Position numbers and translations under genes: made by a program. From assembly GCA_965229605.1 (NCBI GenBank), contig OZ245892.1, positions 496,001 through 560,000 of the forward strand: 64,000 nt of DNA, written 5' to 3'. Source of the stretch: G965229605 sp965229605 (GTDB taxonomy: Bacteria; Pseudomonadota; Alphaproteobacteria; CBDDJK01). Below the pieces are notes generated by a model. The model was not told the DNA's origin. It was given only the letters and a program-made list of their open reading frames with translations, and did no database searches. This document shows positions 51,577 through 59,955 of this stretch, piece after piece; within the stretch, counting starts at the first letter, position 1; each line of letters begins with the position of its first letter.

Positions 51577-52383
51577 TTATTTGGCGTTTGCCGTAAAAAC
51601 CTGCTCTCCGTCTGCCCGAAATTGATTGATCAGGTCTTGTCCCTCCGGCCCCAAAACCCAGTCGATAAAAATTTGTCCGTCCTTTGCATTTACATGCGAA
51701 TGGCGGGCCGAATCGACCAAAATAATGCCATATTGGTTAAAAAGTCGCGAATCACCTTCAAAAACCACTTCAAGGCCTTCCTTATTGCCAAAGGCATTCC
51801 ATGTCGCACGGTCAACCAGGCAATAGCCATCAGAAGCCGCCGCAATATTCAAGGTTGCGCCCATACCGGCCCCGGCCTCCCGGTACCATGCGCTCTCTTG
51901 ATAAATATCGGCGGCTTTCCAAAGTGACTGTTCTTTCTTGTGGGTGCCAGAGTTATCGCCGCGTGAAATAAAGAGGCTGTCCCCTCTTGCCCCGGCAGAG
52001 GCAATAGAATGAAAAGCCGCCAGAATATCGGCACTGTTTTTGACTCCCGCCGGGTCCGTGCCGGGGCCGACCAGAATAAAATCATTATACATGACATCAT
52101 AGCGGGCAACGCCGTATCCATCCGCCACAAATTTTTCTTCGTCTTCCTTGGAATGAACAAACAGCACATCTCCATCGCCATTCATGGCATTGCGTATGGC
52201 CTGGCCGGTTCCAACCGCAATCACTTTGACAGCGATATTTGTTTTCGCCGAAAAAACCGGGAGAAGATAGTCAAAAAGCCCTGAATTCTGGGTAGAGGTG
52301 GTTGACTGGATGATAATCTCGCCAGCCCTTGCAGGAAAACTCAGCAGCAGTGCGCACAAAACATATAAAGCCAGTCGGCGCAC
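51577..52383 (-). CDS. tupA: Tungstate-type substrate-binding protein TupA
   Basis: 268 residues. A Sec signal peptide (MRRLALYVLCALLLSFPARA) is followed directly by IIIQSTTSTQNSGLFDYLLP, the TupA signature in which the TTSTxxSGL loop binds the oxyanion. VGTGQAIRNAMNGDGDVLFVHSKEDE and FISRGDNSGTHKKE are further family strings. TupA captures tungstate (or molybdate) in the periplasm for the TupBC importer. No tupB or tupC lies on either side, so transport depends on genes elsewhere. moeA and moaC at the right edge of the window show that the cell makes the cofactor that uses this metal class. Confidence 0.88.
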   Translation of the reverse strand: MRRLALYVLCALLLSFPARAGEIIIQSTTSTQNSGLFDYLLPVFSAKTNIAVKVIAVGTGQAIRNAMNGDGDVLFVHSKEDEEKFVADGYGVARYDVMYNDFILVGPGTDPAGVKNSADILAAFHSIASAGARGDSLFISRGDNSGTHKKEQSLWKAADIYQESAWYREAGAGMGATLNIAAASDGYCLVDRATWNAFGNKEGLEVVFEGDSRLFNQYGIILVDSARHSHVNAKDGQIFIDWVLGPEGQDLINQFRADGEQVFTANAK

Positions 52384-52453
52384 ATTTGCCTCCGGGTTTT
52401 AAGGGGGAATAGGGCCTTATGCGGGTCAGGTCTTAAAAGAAGACCAGCCGCTT

Positions 52454-52960
52454 TTATTCATCCGTTGTATTGGCCATGCTGCGGCAAAGATCGAGGATGT
52501 TTTTTCTAATCCCCGTATCGGTAATCCGGTAATAGGCCCGGACCAGCTCCAGCGTTTCGCGCTTTTTCATTGGATCATTATCAGCGTCATAGCTGCTTTG
52601 CGGGGCCTCAGACAATCCGGCACGCAGCCTTGGTGATTGTTCAGAAACAATATTTGGCATATCGTCAAAGAAAAATTGCACCGGCACATCCAGCACCCGG
52701 CTTATATCGTAAAGGCGGCTGGCTCCAATACGATTGGCACCGCGCTCATATTTCTGGATTTGCTGAAAGGTCAGGCCCAGCATCTCGCCCAGTTTCTCCT
52801 GACTCATGCCCAGAATCGACCGGCGCAAACGTACGCGCGCCCCCACATGAATATCAATCGGATTGGGAACTCCCGGACGACCGGCCGGAATAACACCATC
52901 CGGCGGAGGAGGGATCGGAACTGCTTTGCCGCTACCGGGCTTTCTGCCACGCTTTGCCAT
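52454..52960 (-). CDS. XRE-family transcriptional regulator
   Basis: 168 residues. After a basic, Pro-rich N-terminus (KRGRKPGSGK, PIPPPPDG), residues about 36-95 form a Cro/CI-type helix-turn-helix: VRLRRSILGMSQEKLGEMLGLTFQQIQKYERGANRI. The C-terminal roughly 55 residues (KKRETLELVRAYYRI, IRKNILDLCRSMA) are helical. This type is abundant in alphaproteobacteria. It lies between tupA and soxG, reads the same way as both, and is separated from each (70 and 135 bases), so its targets cannot be told from context. TGTCATG occurs twice just upstream (52987-52993, 53015-53021) and may be its own operator. Confidence 0.85.
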   Translation of the reverse strand: MAKRGRKPGSGKAVPIPPPPDGVIPAGRPGVPNPIDIHVGARVRLRRSILGMSQEKLGEMLGLTFQQIQKYERGANRIGASRLYDISRVLDVPVQFFFDDMPNIVSEQSPRLRAGLSEAPQSSYDADNDPMKKRETLELVRAYYRITDTGIRKNILDLCRSMANTTDE

Positions 52961-53095
52961 AGTTATGCATCACTTGAATTTAATGTTGTCATGAATTTTG
53001 TCCTTTTCTAAGCATGTCATGTGGATAGGTCAAGCCCTGCCACTCTACTGATGATAGAAAGTTATTTTACCAATGGTCGCTTATTAAGCGGTATG

Positions 53096-53650
53096 CTAGA
53101 TATTCGGGAGGGGCTCCAGAATATGAAGGAAGGACTGCGCACTGGAGCGCGCACTTAATAACAAGAATTCTTCTGGTCCTTCGCGCAGAATAATGACTCC
53201 CAGATATTCGATAACCGTGCGGGCGACGCCATTGACGGGTAGACGTTCAAGATCAATCATGCAGCGTTTTTCAAGATGAGCAAAGACCTGTTCTCCACTG
53301 ATGCGCAGGGCAACCCAGTTATCGGCCTGATCGGTGAAGACAGCGCCGGGTAATTCGGCTGTTTGCAGGAAAGTCAGGCCTGATTGTGCCTGAGTTTGCT
53401 CAAACCAGACAAAAAGCTGGTCGCGTGCCAGCCCCATAAAGCGTGCAGGAGGCTTGTCTATGCCAAGACTGTCGCCGGGCTGCGGGATTTTTGTGCCAAA
53501 GCGTTTGGAGAATTTGGTCGCAAATGCTTTATCAGGGGCAAAGGCCATGGATACGAGGGCAAAGCCTTCGACCTCGGCAAGGGCAAGGCCGGGCTGCGAT
53601 GTCTTGAAGCCTGAAAGCGGGCTGCGCCCTTTCAAATGATAATCAGTCAC
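53096..53650 (-). CDS. soxG: Sarcosine oxidase gamma subunit SoxG
   Basis: About 184 residues. Segments LKGRSPLSGF, LTFLQTAELPGAVFTDQADNWVALRISG and RCMIDLERLP followed by NGVARTVIEYLGVIILREGPEEFLLL are those of the gamma subunit, a GcvT-related fold. It is part of the four-subunit enzyme that oxidises sarcosine to glycine and, with folate, yields 5,10-methylenetetrahydrofolate. The start is a GTG at 53650 that overlaps the soxA stop (GTGACTGA, 8 bases); ATGs further upstream in the same frame lie inside soxA. Confidence 0.85.
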   Translation of the reverse strand: MTDYHLKGRSPLSGFKTSQPGLALAEVEGFALVSMAFAPDKAFATKFSKRFGTKIPQPGDSLGIDKPPARFMGLARDQLFVWFEQTQAQSGLTFLQTAELPGAVFTDQADNWVALRISGEQVFAHLEKRCMIDLERLPVNGVARTVIEYLGVIILREGPEEFLLLSARSSAQSFLHILEPLPNI

Positions 53651-56627
53651 GAAGCCTGCTCCCTTCCGGATCATAGAAATGGGGCGAGCAGACAACGATT
53701 TCTGTATCGCGTCCGCGTATAGGGTCATAGGCACGGATAATTTCACCTTCGCGTTCCTGGCCGTTTTTGAGGAAACCTAGCCCGATATCATAGCCCAATG
53801 TTGGCGAATGGCAGGCAGAGGTCATCCAGCCCTCATCATTTGCCATGGTAGGTTGTGCGCCTTTGGCGAGGAAATGCGCCCCGGCGTTCAGAGGTTTTGA
53901 TCGTTCAACCGGGGAAAATCCCATCAGGCGCAGACCAGCTGGATCAGCAAGGCCAGGTCGCTGGCTCATAATCTTGCCGATAAAGTCTTTTTTGCCGTTG
54001 GTCATACGGCCCAGCCCCAGATGATGGGCCGAGGTCTGACCATTAAGTTCATTGGCAACCGGATGGCCTTTTTCAATCCGCATCACGCCAAGAGCTTCGG
54101 TGCCATAGGGGGTGACGTCAAATTCTTCTCCGGCTTCCATTAAAACGCGGATAAGCGAATCGCCATAGCGGGCAGCCACCGCAATTTCATAAGCCAGCTC
54201 GCCCGAGAACGAAATGCGGAACAACCGCGCGGCTATGCCGTTGCAAATGGTAATATCCTTGCATCCCATATAGGGCAGGGCTTCATTGGAAATATCAACG
54301 TCTGAATCAACCAGCTTTTCCAAAAGCTTCCTGGAGTTCGGACCTGCCACAGCATATTGCGCATAGCCATCAGTGGTTGAAATCAAATGCACATCCAGTT
54401 CCGGGCGCAGACATTGGCGGCAATATTCCATATGCCGGAATACGGGTCCGGCATTGGCGGTGGTGGTTGTCATAACAAAATGATGATCGGACAATCTGGC
54501 TGTGGTGCCGTCATCCATTACGATTCCATCCTCGCGCAGCATCAATCCATAGCGCACCCGCCCAACCGCAAGTTTGGCAAAACCATTGGCATAGACAAAA
54601 TTGAGAAAGGCAGCGGCATCGCGCCCCTGTATGTCAATTTTGCCCAATGTAGAGACATCGCAAATCCCGACCGAACTGCGGGTTGCTGTGACTTCCCGAT
54701 CAACCGATTGCCGCCAGTGTGTTTCGCCCGCTTTCGGATACCATTGAGCGCGCAGCCAGGCACCGGCTTCAACGAAAACCGCGCCTTGTTCCTCTGCCCA
54801 GCGATGACTGGGGGTCAGGCGGGTTGGGCGAAAATGTTTCCCGGCCGAGCGTCCGGCAAAAGCCGCAATATCTACCGCTGTATAGGGCGGGCGGAAAATT
54901 GTTGTGCCGGTTTCAGAGATCGGACAGTCCAGAACTTCTGACAGAACTCCAAGGCCGGTGACATTTCCGGTTTTGCCCTGATCGGTCGCCATGCCCAGAG
55001 TGGTATAGCGTTTAAGATGTTCAGGCGCATCAAAGCCTTCCAGCGCGGCCTGTGCAATATCCTTGGTGGTGACATCATTTTGAAAATCAACAAACGCCCG
55101 TTTGCCGCTTCCTTTCATCGACCATAAAGCCGAAATCTGATAGGACTGCGGTAGAACATCCGTTATATCGGGAATGACTTTGGTATCTGGTGTTTTCTTT
55201 GCTGACAAGCCAAGATCATTCAGCGCGGCCTGCGTATTTTTTGCCACGTCTTTCAAGGCGTCGCCAAGCGGGAAAATTCCGGCTGCTGCGCCTGCAACCC
55301 GCATTCCGCCGGGCGGGTTATCCGGGATAAAGGCAGCAATCGTATCCTCCCAGACCGGACGCCCCCGGTGGTGGCAGGACAGATGCAAGTTTGGATTCCA
55401 GCCGCCAGAGACAGCCAGACAATCGGTTTCAATCTGCCGCCCGTTCTCCAGCTGAATAGCCGAAAGTTCTTTGGTGCCAGAACAATCGTGGATGCGGGCA
55501 TTATAGATGACCTCGACCCCGTCCGGCGGGGAAATTCCAGTGATAGAATCCTGATTGCGAGTCTCCAGAATAGCGGCAACCTCAACCCCTTTGCTGGCAA
55601 GATCATGGGCTGTTTGCCAACCATCATGGTTATTGGTCAAGACAGTGACCCGCCTTCCAGCCGCAACGCCAAAGCGGTTGCAATAGGTCCGCACTGCGCC
55701 TGAAAGCATAATGCCGGGTCGGTCATTATTGGGAAAAGCGATGGAGCGTTCCAGCGCCCCGGTGCAGAGCAGGCTTTGTCGGCTGTAAATCCGCCAGAGT
55801 GTCTGGCGCGGGCCGGTGCCGTTTTGTGCGGCTTCCCGGCAGCGTTCAAACGCGCCATAGATGCCGTGGTCATAGGTTCCAAAAACGGTTGTCCGTTGCA
55901 TCAAGCGGACATTGGGCAGGCTTTCCAGTTCTGCGCGGATTTTTTCAACCCAGTCTGTGGCGTTTTCGCCGTTAAACAGGGTTTGTGCGCCTGAAAGATG
56001 CCCGCCTGGGCGGAAATCCTCATCGGCAAGGATGACCCGGGCCTTGTTGCGCCCGGCAATAAGGGCTGCCAGCAATCCGGCGGGCCCGGCCCCGATAATC
56101 AGCAAGTCGCAATGCAGGTAGCCTTTATCGGACATATCGGGATCATCAAGGCCGGAGAGTTGTCCCAGCCCGGCTGCGGCGCGGATTGCTGGTTCATAGA
56201 GGCTTTCCCAGAATTTGCGCGGCCACATAAAGGTTTTGTAATAGAAGCCTGCGCTGAGGAATGGCGACAGATAGTCGTTGATCACCAGGAGATCAAAGCC
56301 GAGGGGACCGCGATGGTTTTGGCTTTTTGCGACCAGTCCGTCATAGAGGGCGACATCTGTTGCGCGGGTATTGGGGGTGGTATAGGCCCCGTCTCCCAGC
56401 GTCAGGAGCGCATTTGGCTCTTGTGCGCCTGCACTGAGGATTCCACGCGGGCGGTGATATTTAAAGGAGCGCGCGACCAGGCGGACACCATTTCCCATCA
56501 GGGCAGAGGCCAATGTATCGCCTTTTTGTCCTTGGTAATTTTTTCCGTTAAAGGAGAAAGAAAGCGGTGTGCTGGCTTGTGCGGGGGTTTGTTGATTTGG
56601 AGCTGGAAGTCGATAGGGGCCGGTCAT
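53643..56627 (-). CDS. soxA: Sarcosine oxidase alpha subunit SoxA
   Basis: 994 residues, typical length. The N-terminus (FSFNGKNYQGQKGDTLASALMGNG, SFKYHRPRG) is the ferredoxin-like fold that lacks cluster cysteines. Next comes a dinucleotide-binding domain (LLIIGAGPAGLLAALIAGRNKARVILADE near 173-200) that holds NAD in heterotetrameric sarcosine oxidase. The C-terminal 380 residues are a GcvT-like folate domain (VGICDVSTLGKIDIQGRDAA, FRISFSGELAYEIAV, LGVMRIEKGH). The ATG overlaps the soxD stop (ATGA). A large flavin cavity is shared with SoxB. Confidence 0.93.
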   Translation of the reverse strand: MTGPYRLPAPNQQTPAQASTPLSFSFNGKNYQGQKGDTLASALMGNGVRLVARSFKYHRPRGILSAGAQEPNALLTLGDGAYTTPNTRATDVALYDGLVAKSQNHRGPLGFDLLVINDYLSPFLSAGFYYKTFMWPRKFWESLYEPAIRAAAGLGQLSGLDDPDMSDKGYLHCDLLIIGAGPAGLLAALIAGRNKARVILADEDFRPGGHLSGAQTLFNGENATDWVEKIRAELESLPNVRLMQRTTVFGTYDHGIYGAFERCREAAQNGTGPRQTLWRIYSRQSLLCTGALERSIAFPNNDRPGIMLSGAVRTYCNRFGVAAGRRVTVLTNNHDGWQTAHDLASKGVEVAAILETRNQDSITGISPPDGVEVIYNARIHDCSGTKELSAIQLENGRQIETDCLAVSGGWNPNLHLSCHHRGRPVWEDTIAAFIPDNPPGGMRVAGAAAGIFPLGDALKDVAKNTQAALNDLGLSAKKTPDTKVIPDITDVLPQSYQISALWSMKGSGKRAFVDFQNDVTTKDIAQAALEGFDAPEHLKRYTTLGMATDQGKTGNVTGLGVLSEVLDCPISETGTTIFRPPYTAVDIAAFAGRSAGKHFRPTRLTPSHRWAEEQGAVFVEAGAWLRAQWYPKAGETHWRQSVDREVTATRSSVGICDVSTLGKIDIQGRDAAAFLNFVYANGFAKLAVGRVRYGLMLREDGIVMDDGTTARLSDHHFVMTTTTANAGPVFRHMEYCRQCLRPELDVHLISTTDGYAQYAVAGPNSRKLLEKLVDSDVDISNEALPYMGCKDITICNGIAARLFRISFSGELAYEIAVAARYGDSLIRVLMEAGEEFDVTPYGTEALGVMRIEKGHPVANELNGQTSAHHLGLGRMTNGKKDFIGKIMSQRPGLADPAGLRLMGFSPVERSKPLNAGAHFLAKGAQPTMANDEGWMTSACHSPTLGYDIGLGFLKNGQEREGEIIRAYDPIRGRDTEIVVCSPHFYDPEGSRLRD

Positions 56628-56947
56628 GCGGAGGCTCCCTGTTTTTGGCCCTCGCGGATACGCAGGGCGATATCGCGGGCCAGTTCAACGCTGATGACTT
56701 CGTGCGTCAAGGTATCGCGTGTCACCACCAGCCAGGAGCGGTCTCCCTGTTCGTGGTACCAGAGTTCCTGATGCTGTCCGGCTGGATTATCGCGCAAATG
56801 GAGATAATCGACAAATTCCTGCATTTGGGAAGGGGTGATTGGAGCCTCGGGGTCCAAAAGCGGGGGTCGCTTTAAAAGGGCGGCATCGCCAAGACAGGTA
56901 AATTCAGCCGCATCGCGCGGGCCCAGTAGCGGGTGGTCAATAAGCAT
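56624..56947 (-). CDS. soxD: Sarcosine oxidase delta subunit SoxD, zinc ligands missing
   Basis: 107 residues. The family pattern is clear (PRDAAEF near 10-16; YLHLRDNPAGQHQELWYHEQGDRSWLVVTRDTLTHEV). In well-studied heterotetrameric enzymes this subunit binds zinc through CPxCG near the start and an H-x3-C further on. Here the positions read HPLLG (His5, Leu8) and H-x3-D (His65, Asp69), so three of the four cysteine/histidine ligands are replaced or unsuitable. The fold may stand without metal. Lies between soxB (32-base gap) and soxA (ATGA overlap). Confidence 0.9.
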   Translation of the reverse strand: MLIDHPLLGPRDAAEFTCLGDAALLKRPPLLDPEAPITPSQMQEFVDYLHLRDNPAGQHQELWYHEQGDRSWLVVTRDTLTHEVISVELARDIALRIREGQKQGASA

Positions 56948-56979
56948 GGCAGCCTCTTGAATAGATCATTTTGCGTAAA

Positions 56980-58239
56980 TCACTGTAAGTTAGGTTGGGC
57001 GCCGACGCCCTTTTCATCAAGGATGGCTCCGGTGGCAAAGCGGTCCAGCCGGAAGGCGCGGGCGGTTTCGTGGGGTTCGTCGGTTGCCAGCAGATGGGCA
57101 AAGCAAAGTCCCGAGGCTGGCGTTGCCTTGAAGCCACCATAGTTCCAGCCGCCATTAAAATAGAGCCCGTCTATTGAGGTTTTATCAATAAAGGGGGAGC
57201 CATCCATCGACATATCCATGACCCCGCCCCACATGCGCAGCAGCCGGGCGCGTCCGATCATCGGCATGACGGATATCCCGCTTTCGCAGACATCTTCAAC
57301 GGTAGGCAGGTTGCCGCGCTGGGCATAGGTATTATAGCCATCGATATTGCCGCCAAAGACCAGCCCGCCTTTGTCAGACTGGGAAATATAGAAATGGCCT
57401 GCGCCATAGGTGATGACTCCCGGCAGAACAGGTTTCAAGCCTTCGCTGACAAAGGCCTGCAGCACATGGCTTTCAATCGGCAGCCGCATCCCGGCTTTTT
57501 CCATGACCCGGCTGGAGGATCCGGCGACAGCAACCCCGATTTTTTCAGCCCGGATGGGGCCTTTATTGGTTTCAACCCCGGTGCAGACTCCGTTTTTGAT
57601 GATAAAGCCGGTGACTTCGCAATTTTGAATAAGGTCAACGCCGAATTGATCGGCACCTCGTGCATAGCCCCAGGCAACGGCATCATGGCGAACGGTCCCG
57701 CCGCGTTTATGCAAAAGCCCGCCTTTGATCGGAAAGCGGGCATTGTCAAAATTAAGAAAGGGGCAAAGCGCACGGACCTGATCCTGATCCAGAAGTTCGG
57801 CCCCGGCACCGGCCAGAATCATGGCATTTCCGCGCCGGACATAGGCATCGCGCTGCGGGTCTGAATGGCAGAGATTCAAAATGCCTCTTTGCGAGACCAT
57901 GGCGTTATAGTTAAAATCCTGCTCCAGACCTTCCCATAATTTCATGGATAATTCGTAAAAAGGTTCGTTGCCTTCCAGCATATAGTTTGAGCGGATAATG
58001 GTGGTATTGCGGCCTATATTGCCAGAACCCAGCCAGGATTTCTCCAAAACAGCAATATCACGCATTCCATAGCGTTTCGCCAGATAATAAGCCGTTGACA
58101 GCCCATGCCCGCCACCGCCGACAATAATGGTTTTATAGGAAGATTTAGGCTCTGGCTTGCGCCAGGCCTTTGACCATCCTTTATTGCCGCTCAGCCCTTC
58201 CTTGAGAATAGAAAAAAGCGAATAGCGTGTTGTTGGCAA
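56980..58239 (-). CDS. soxB: Sarcosine oxidase beta subunit SoxB, TTG start
   Basis: 419 residues. A DAO-type flavoprotein: the FAD loop is IIVGGGGHGLSTAYYLAKRYG near 38-58; His185 in GGTVRHDAVAWGYARGA is at the position that binds FMN covalently in this enzyme class. N-terminal RYSLFSIL and LSGNKGW are also standard for SoxB. This subunit holds FAD and FMN and oxidises sarcosine. It starts with TTG (58237-58239), with GGGAGG 5 bases upstream; the next ATG is at residue 59, after the FAD loop, so cannot be the start. It opens the soxBDAG operon, and soxG ends it. Confidence 0.93.
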   Translation of the reverse strand: MPTTRYSLFSILKEGLSGNKGWSKAWRKPEPKSSYKTIIVGGGGHGLSTAYYLAKRYGMRDIAVLEKSWLGSGNIGRNTTIIRSNYMLEGNEPFYELSMKLWEGLEQDFNYNAMVSQRGILNLCHSDPQRDAYVRRGNAMILAGAGAELLDQDQVRALCPFLNFDNARFPIKGGLLHKRGGTVRHDAVAWGYARGADQFGVDLIQNCEVTGFIIKNGVCTGVETNKGPIRAEKIGVAVAGSSSRVMEKAGMRLPIESHVLQAFVSEGLKPVLPGVITYGAGHFYISQSDKGGLVFGGNIDGYNTYAQRGNLPTVEDVCESGISVMPMIGRARLLRMWGGVMDMSMDGSPFIDKTSIDGLYFNGGWNYGGFKATPASGLCFAHLLATDEPHETARAFRLDRFATGAILDEKGVGAQPNLQ

Positions 58240-58305
58240 TTCTTCCTCCCTTGCTCTGGAACAGGCCTTTAATCACATGTCTGATTATAAGGACCAAGTC
58301 CCCAT

Positions 58306-59730
58306 TTATATATTAAAACTTCTGGGATCAGCCAGCTTTCCGGCGACTGCAGAAGCCGCCGCCATCGCCGGGCTGACCAGATGGGTGCGCCCGCCACGGC
58401 CCTGGCGTCCTTCAAAATTGCGATTGGAGGTCGAGGCGCAGCGTTCTTGCGGCTTTAAACGGTCATCATTCATCGCCAGACACATCGAACAGCCAGGCTC
58501 CCGCCAGTCAAAGCCGGATTCCCGGAAAATCTCGTCAAGTCCTTCTTCTTCGGCGACAATCTTGACCAGCCCGGACCCTGGCACAACCATGGCATCAACA
58601 TGATCCGCAACCTTGCGGCCTTTTAAAATTTCTGCTGCTGCGCGCAAGTCTTCAATCCGACCATTGGTGCAGGAACCGATAAACACCCGGTCAATCTGAA
58701 TATCGGAAAGGGCTGTCCCGGCTTCAAGCCCCATATAGTCAAGGGAACGTTGCACGGCATTCTGTTTTCCCGGATCAGCAAAATCTGAAGGGGAGGGGAC
58801 ATGACCGGTGATCGGGGCCACATCTTCCGGGCTGGTGCCCCAGGTCACCTGCGGGATCAGATCATTGACATCAATTTCAACTTCCGAATCAAATTTGGCT
58901 TCGGGATCGCTCGGCAGACTGCGCCACCAGTCCAGTGCGGCTTCCCACGCTTCGCCTTGCGGGGCAAGCGGACGGCCTTTTAAATAGGCAAAAGTCTTTT
59001 CATCCGGCGCAATCAACCCGGCCCGTGCGCCACCTTCTATCGCCATATTGCAAAGACTCATACGTCCTTCCATCGACAGATCGCGGATCGCCTCGCCAGC
59101 AAATTCAATCACATTGCCGGTGCCGCCCGATGTCCCGATGGTACGAATAATTTCCAGCACAAGGTCTTTAGCTGTCACGCCGGGCGGTAAGGCACCCTTC
59201 ACCATCACCCGCATATTGCCGGGCCGACGCTGGACAAGCGTTTGCGTGGCCAGCACATGCTCAACCTCCGACGTGCCAATGCCAAAGGCCAAAGCCCCGA
59301 AAGCCCCATGGGTCGCCGTATGTGAATCCCCGCACACAATCGTTGCCCCTGGAATGGTAAAGCCTTGCTCGGGGCCGATGATATGAACAATGCCCTGGCG
59401 TTTGTCATTCATCCCAAAATAGGGCACGCCAAAGGTCTCGCAATTTTGTTGCAAGGTTTCAACCTGCAACCGGCTTTCCGGGTCGGCAATGCCCTGGCTG
59501 CGGTTTTCAGTCGGGATATTATGATCAGCCACCGCCAGTGTCAGATCAGGACGGCGCACAGGCCGCTTGGCCATACGCAATCCTTCAAAAGCCTGCGGGC
59601 TGGTCACTTCATGGACAAGATGGCGGTCGATATAAATCAGGGAGGTTCCGTCAGCCGATTCTTCAATCAGGTGCGCGGCCCAGATTTTATCAAAAAGCGT
59701 TTGGGGAGAGGATGTCGAGGGTTGTGTCAT
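58306..59730 (-). CDS. leuC: 3-isopropylmalate dehydratase large subunit LeuC
   Basis: 474 residues of the aconitase family. The [4Fe-4S] ligands are the Cys in IGSCTNGRIEDLR and the two in GCSMCLAMN. VCGDSHTATHGAFGALAFGIGTSEVEHV, and the N-terminal TLFDKIWAAHLI and LIYIDRHLVHEVTSPQAF, are LeuC-specific. It converts 2-isopropylmalate to 3-isopropylmalate in leucine synthesis together with LeuD. leuD is not the next gene; soxB follows on the same strand after 66 bases. The ATG at 59730 gives the family start; an ATG further up in the frame adds unrelated sequence. Confidence 0.93.
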   Translation of the reverse strand: MTQPSTSSPQTLFDKIWAAHLIEESADGTSLIYIDRHLVHEVTSPQAFEGLRMAKRPVRRPDLTLAVADHNIPTENRSQGIADPESRLQVETLQQNCETFGVPYFGMNDKRQGIVHIIGPEQGFTIPGATIVCGDSHTATHGAFGALAFGIGTSEVEHVLATQTLVQRRPGNMRVMVKGALPPGVTAKDLVLEIIRTIGTSGGTGNVIEFAGEAIRDLSMEGRMSLCNMAIEGGARAGLIAPDEKTFAYLKGRPLAPQGEAWEAALDWWRSLPSDPEAKFDSEVEIDVNDLIPQVTWGTSPEDVAPITGHVPSPSDFADPGKQNAVQRSLDYMGLEAGTALSDIQIDRVFIGSCTNGRIEDLRAAAEILKGRKVADHVDAMVVPGSGLVKIVAEEEGLDEIFRESGFDWREPGCSMCLAMNDDRLKPQERCASTSNRNFEGRQGRGGRTHLVSPAMAAASAVAGKLADPRSFNI

Positions 59731-59955
59731 AATGATAGGCCATATGCGTTGGAAACAAAACAGGCACTCTATTCTGCCCGTGTTTTTGTTCCCTAGCACA
59801 GGGTAAATTTTAAGGCAAATTTTGTGTGTTTTATGGAACTATTCGTGCTATTTTTTAGCATGCCATTTTTTAGATGAGATCGTTATGTCATTCTTTATGC
59901 TGGCTTGTAAAGCATTGAAGCGGTTCCTCTTAATATAGCTGATACAGGAGACACT
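59731..59955. other. Divergent intergenic region leuC / argJ
   Basis: 225 bases holding both promoters. It includes the hairpin listed separately and a small stem TGCTA/TAGCA with a T5 loop (59846-59860). The argJ ribosome site AGGAGA lies just before its ATG. No leucine-rich leader frame was found. Confidence 0.45.
59757..59786 (-). promoter_or_regulatory. Hairpin with U-run in the leuC leader
   Basis: On the minus strand AAAACA + GGCA pairs with TGCC + TGTTTT across an 8-base loop, with a 2-base bulge. It ends in a T-rich run, about 27 bases before the leuC ATG. It could act as a weak attenuator. The stem is short, so confidence is low. Confidence 0.3.
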
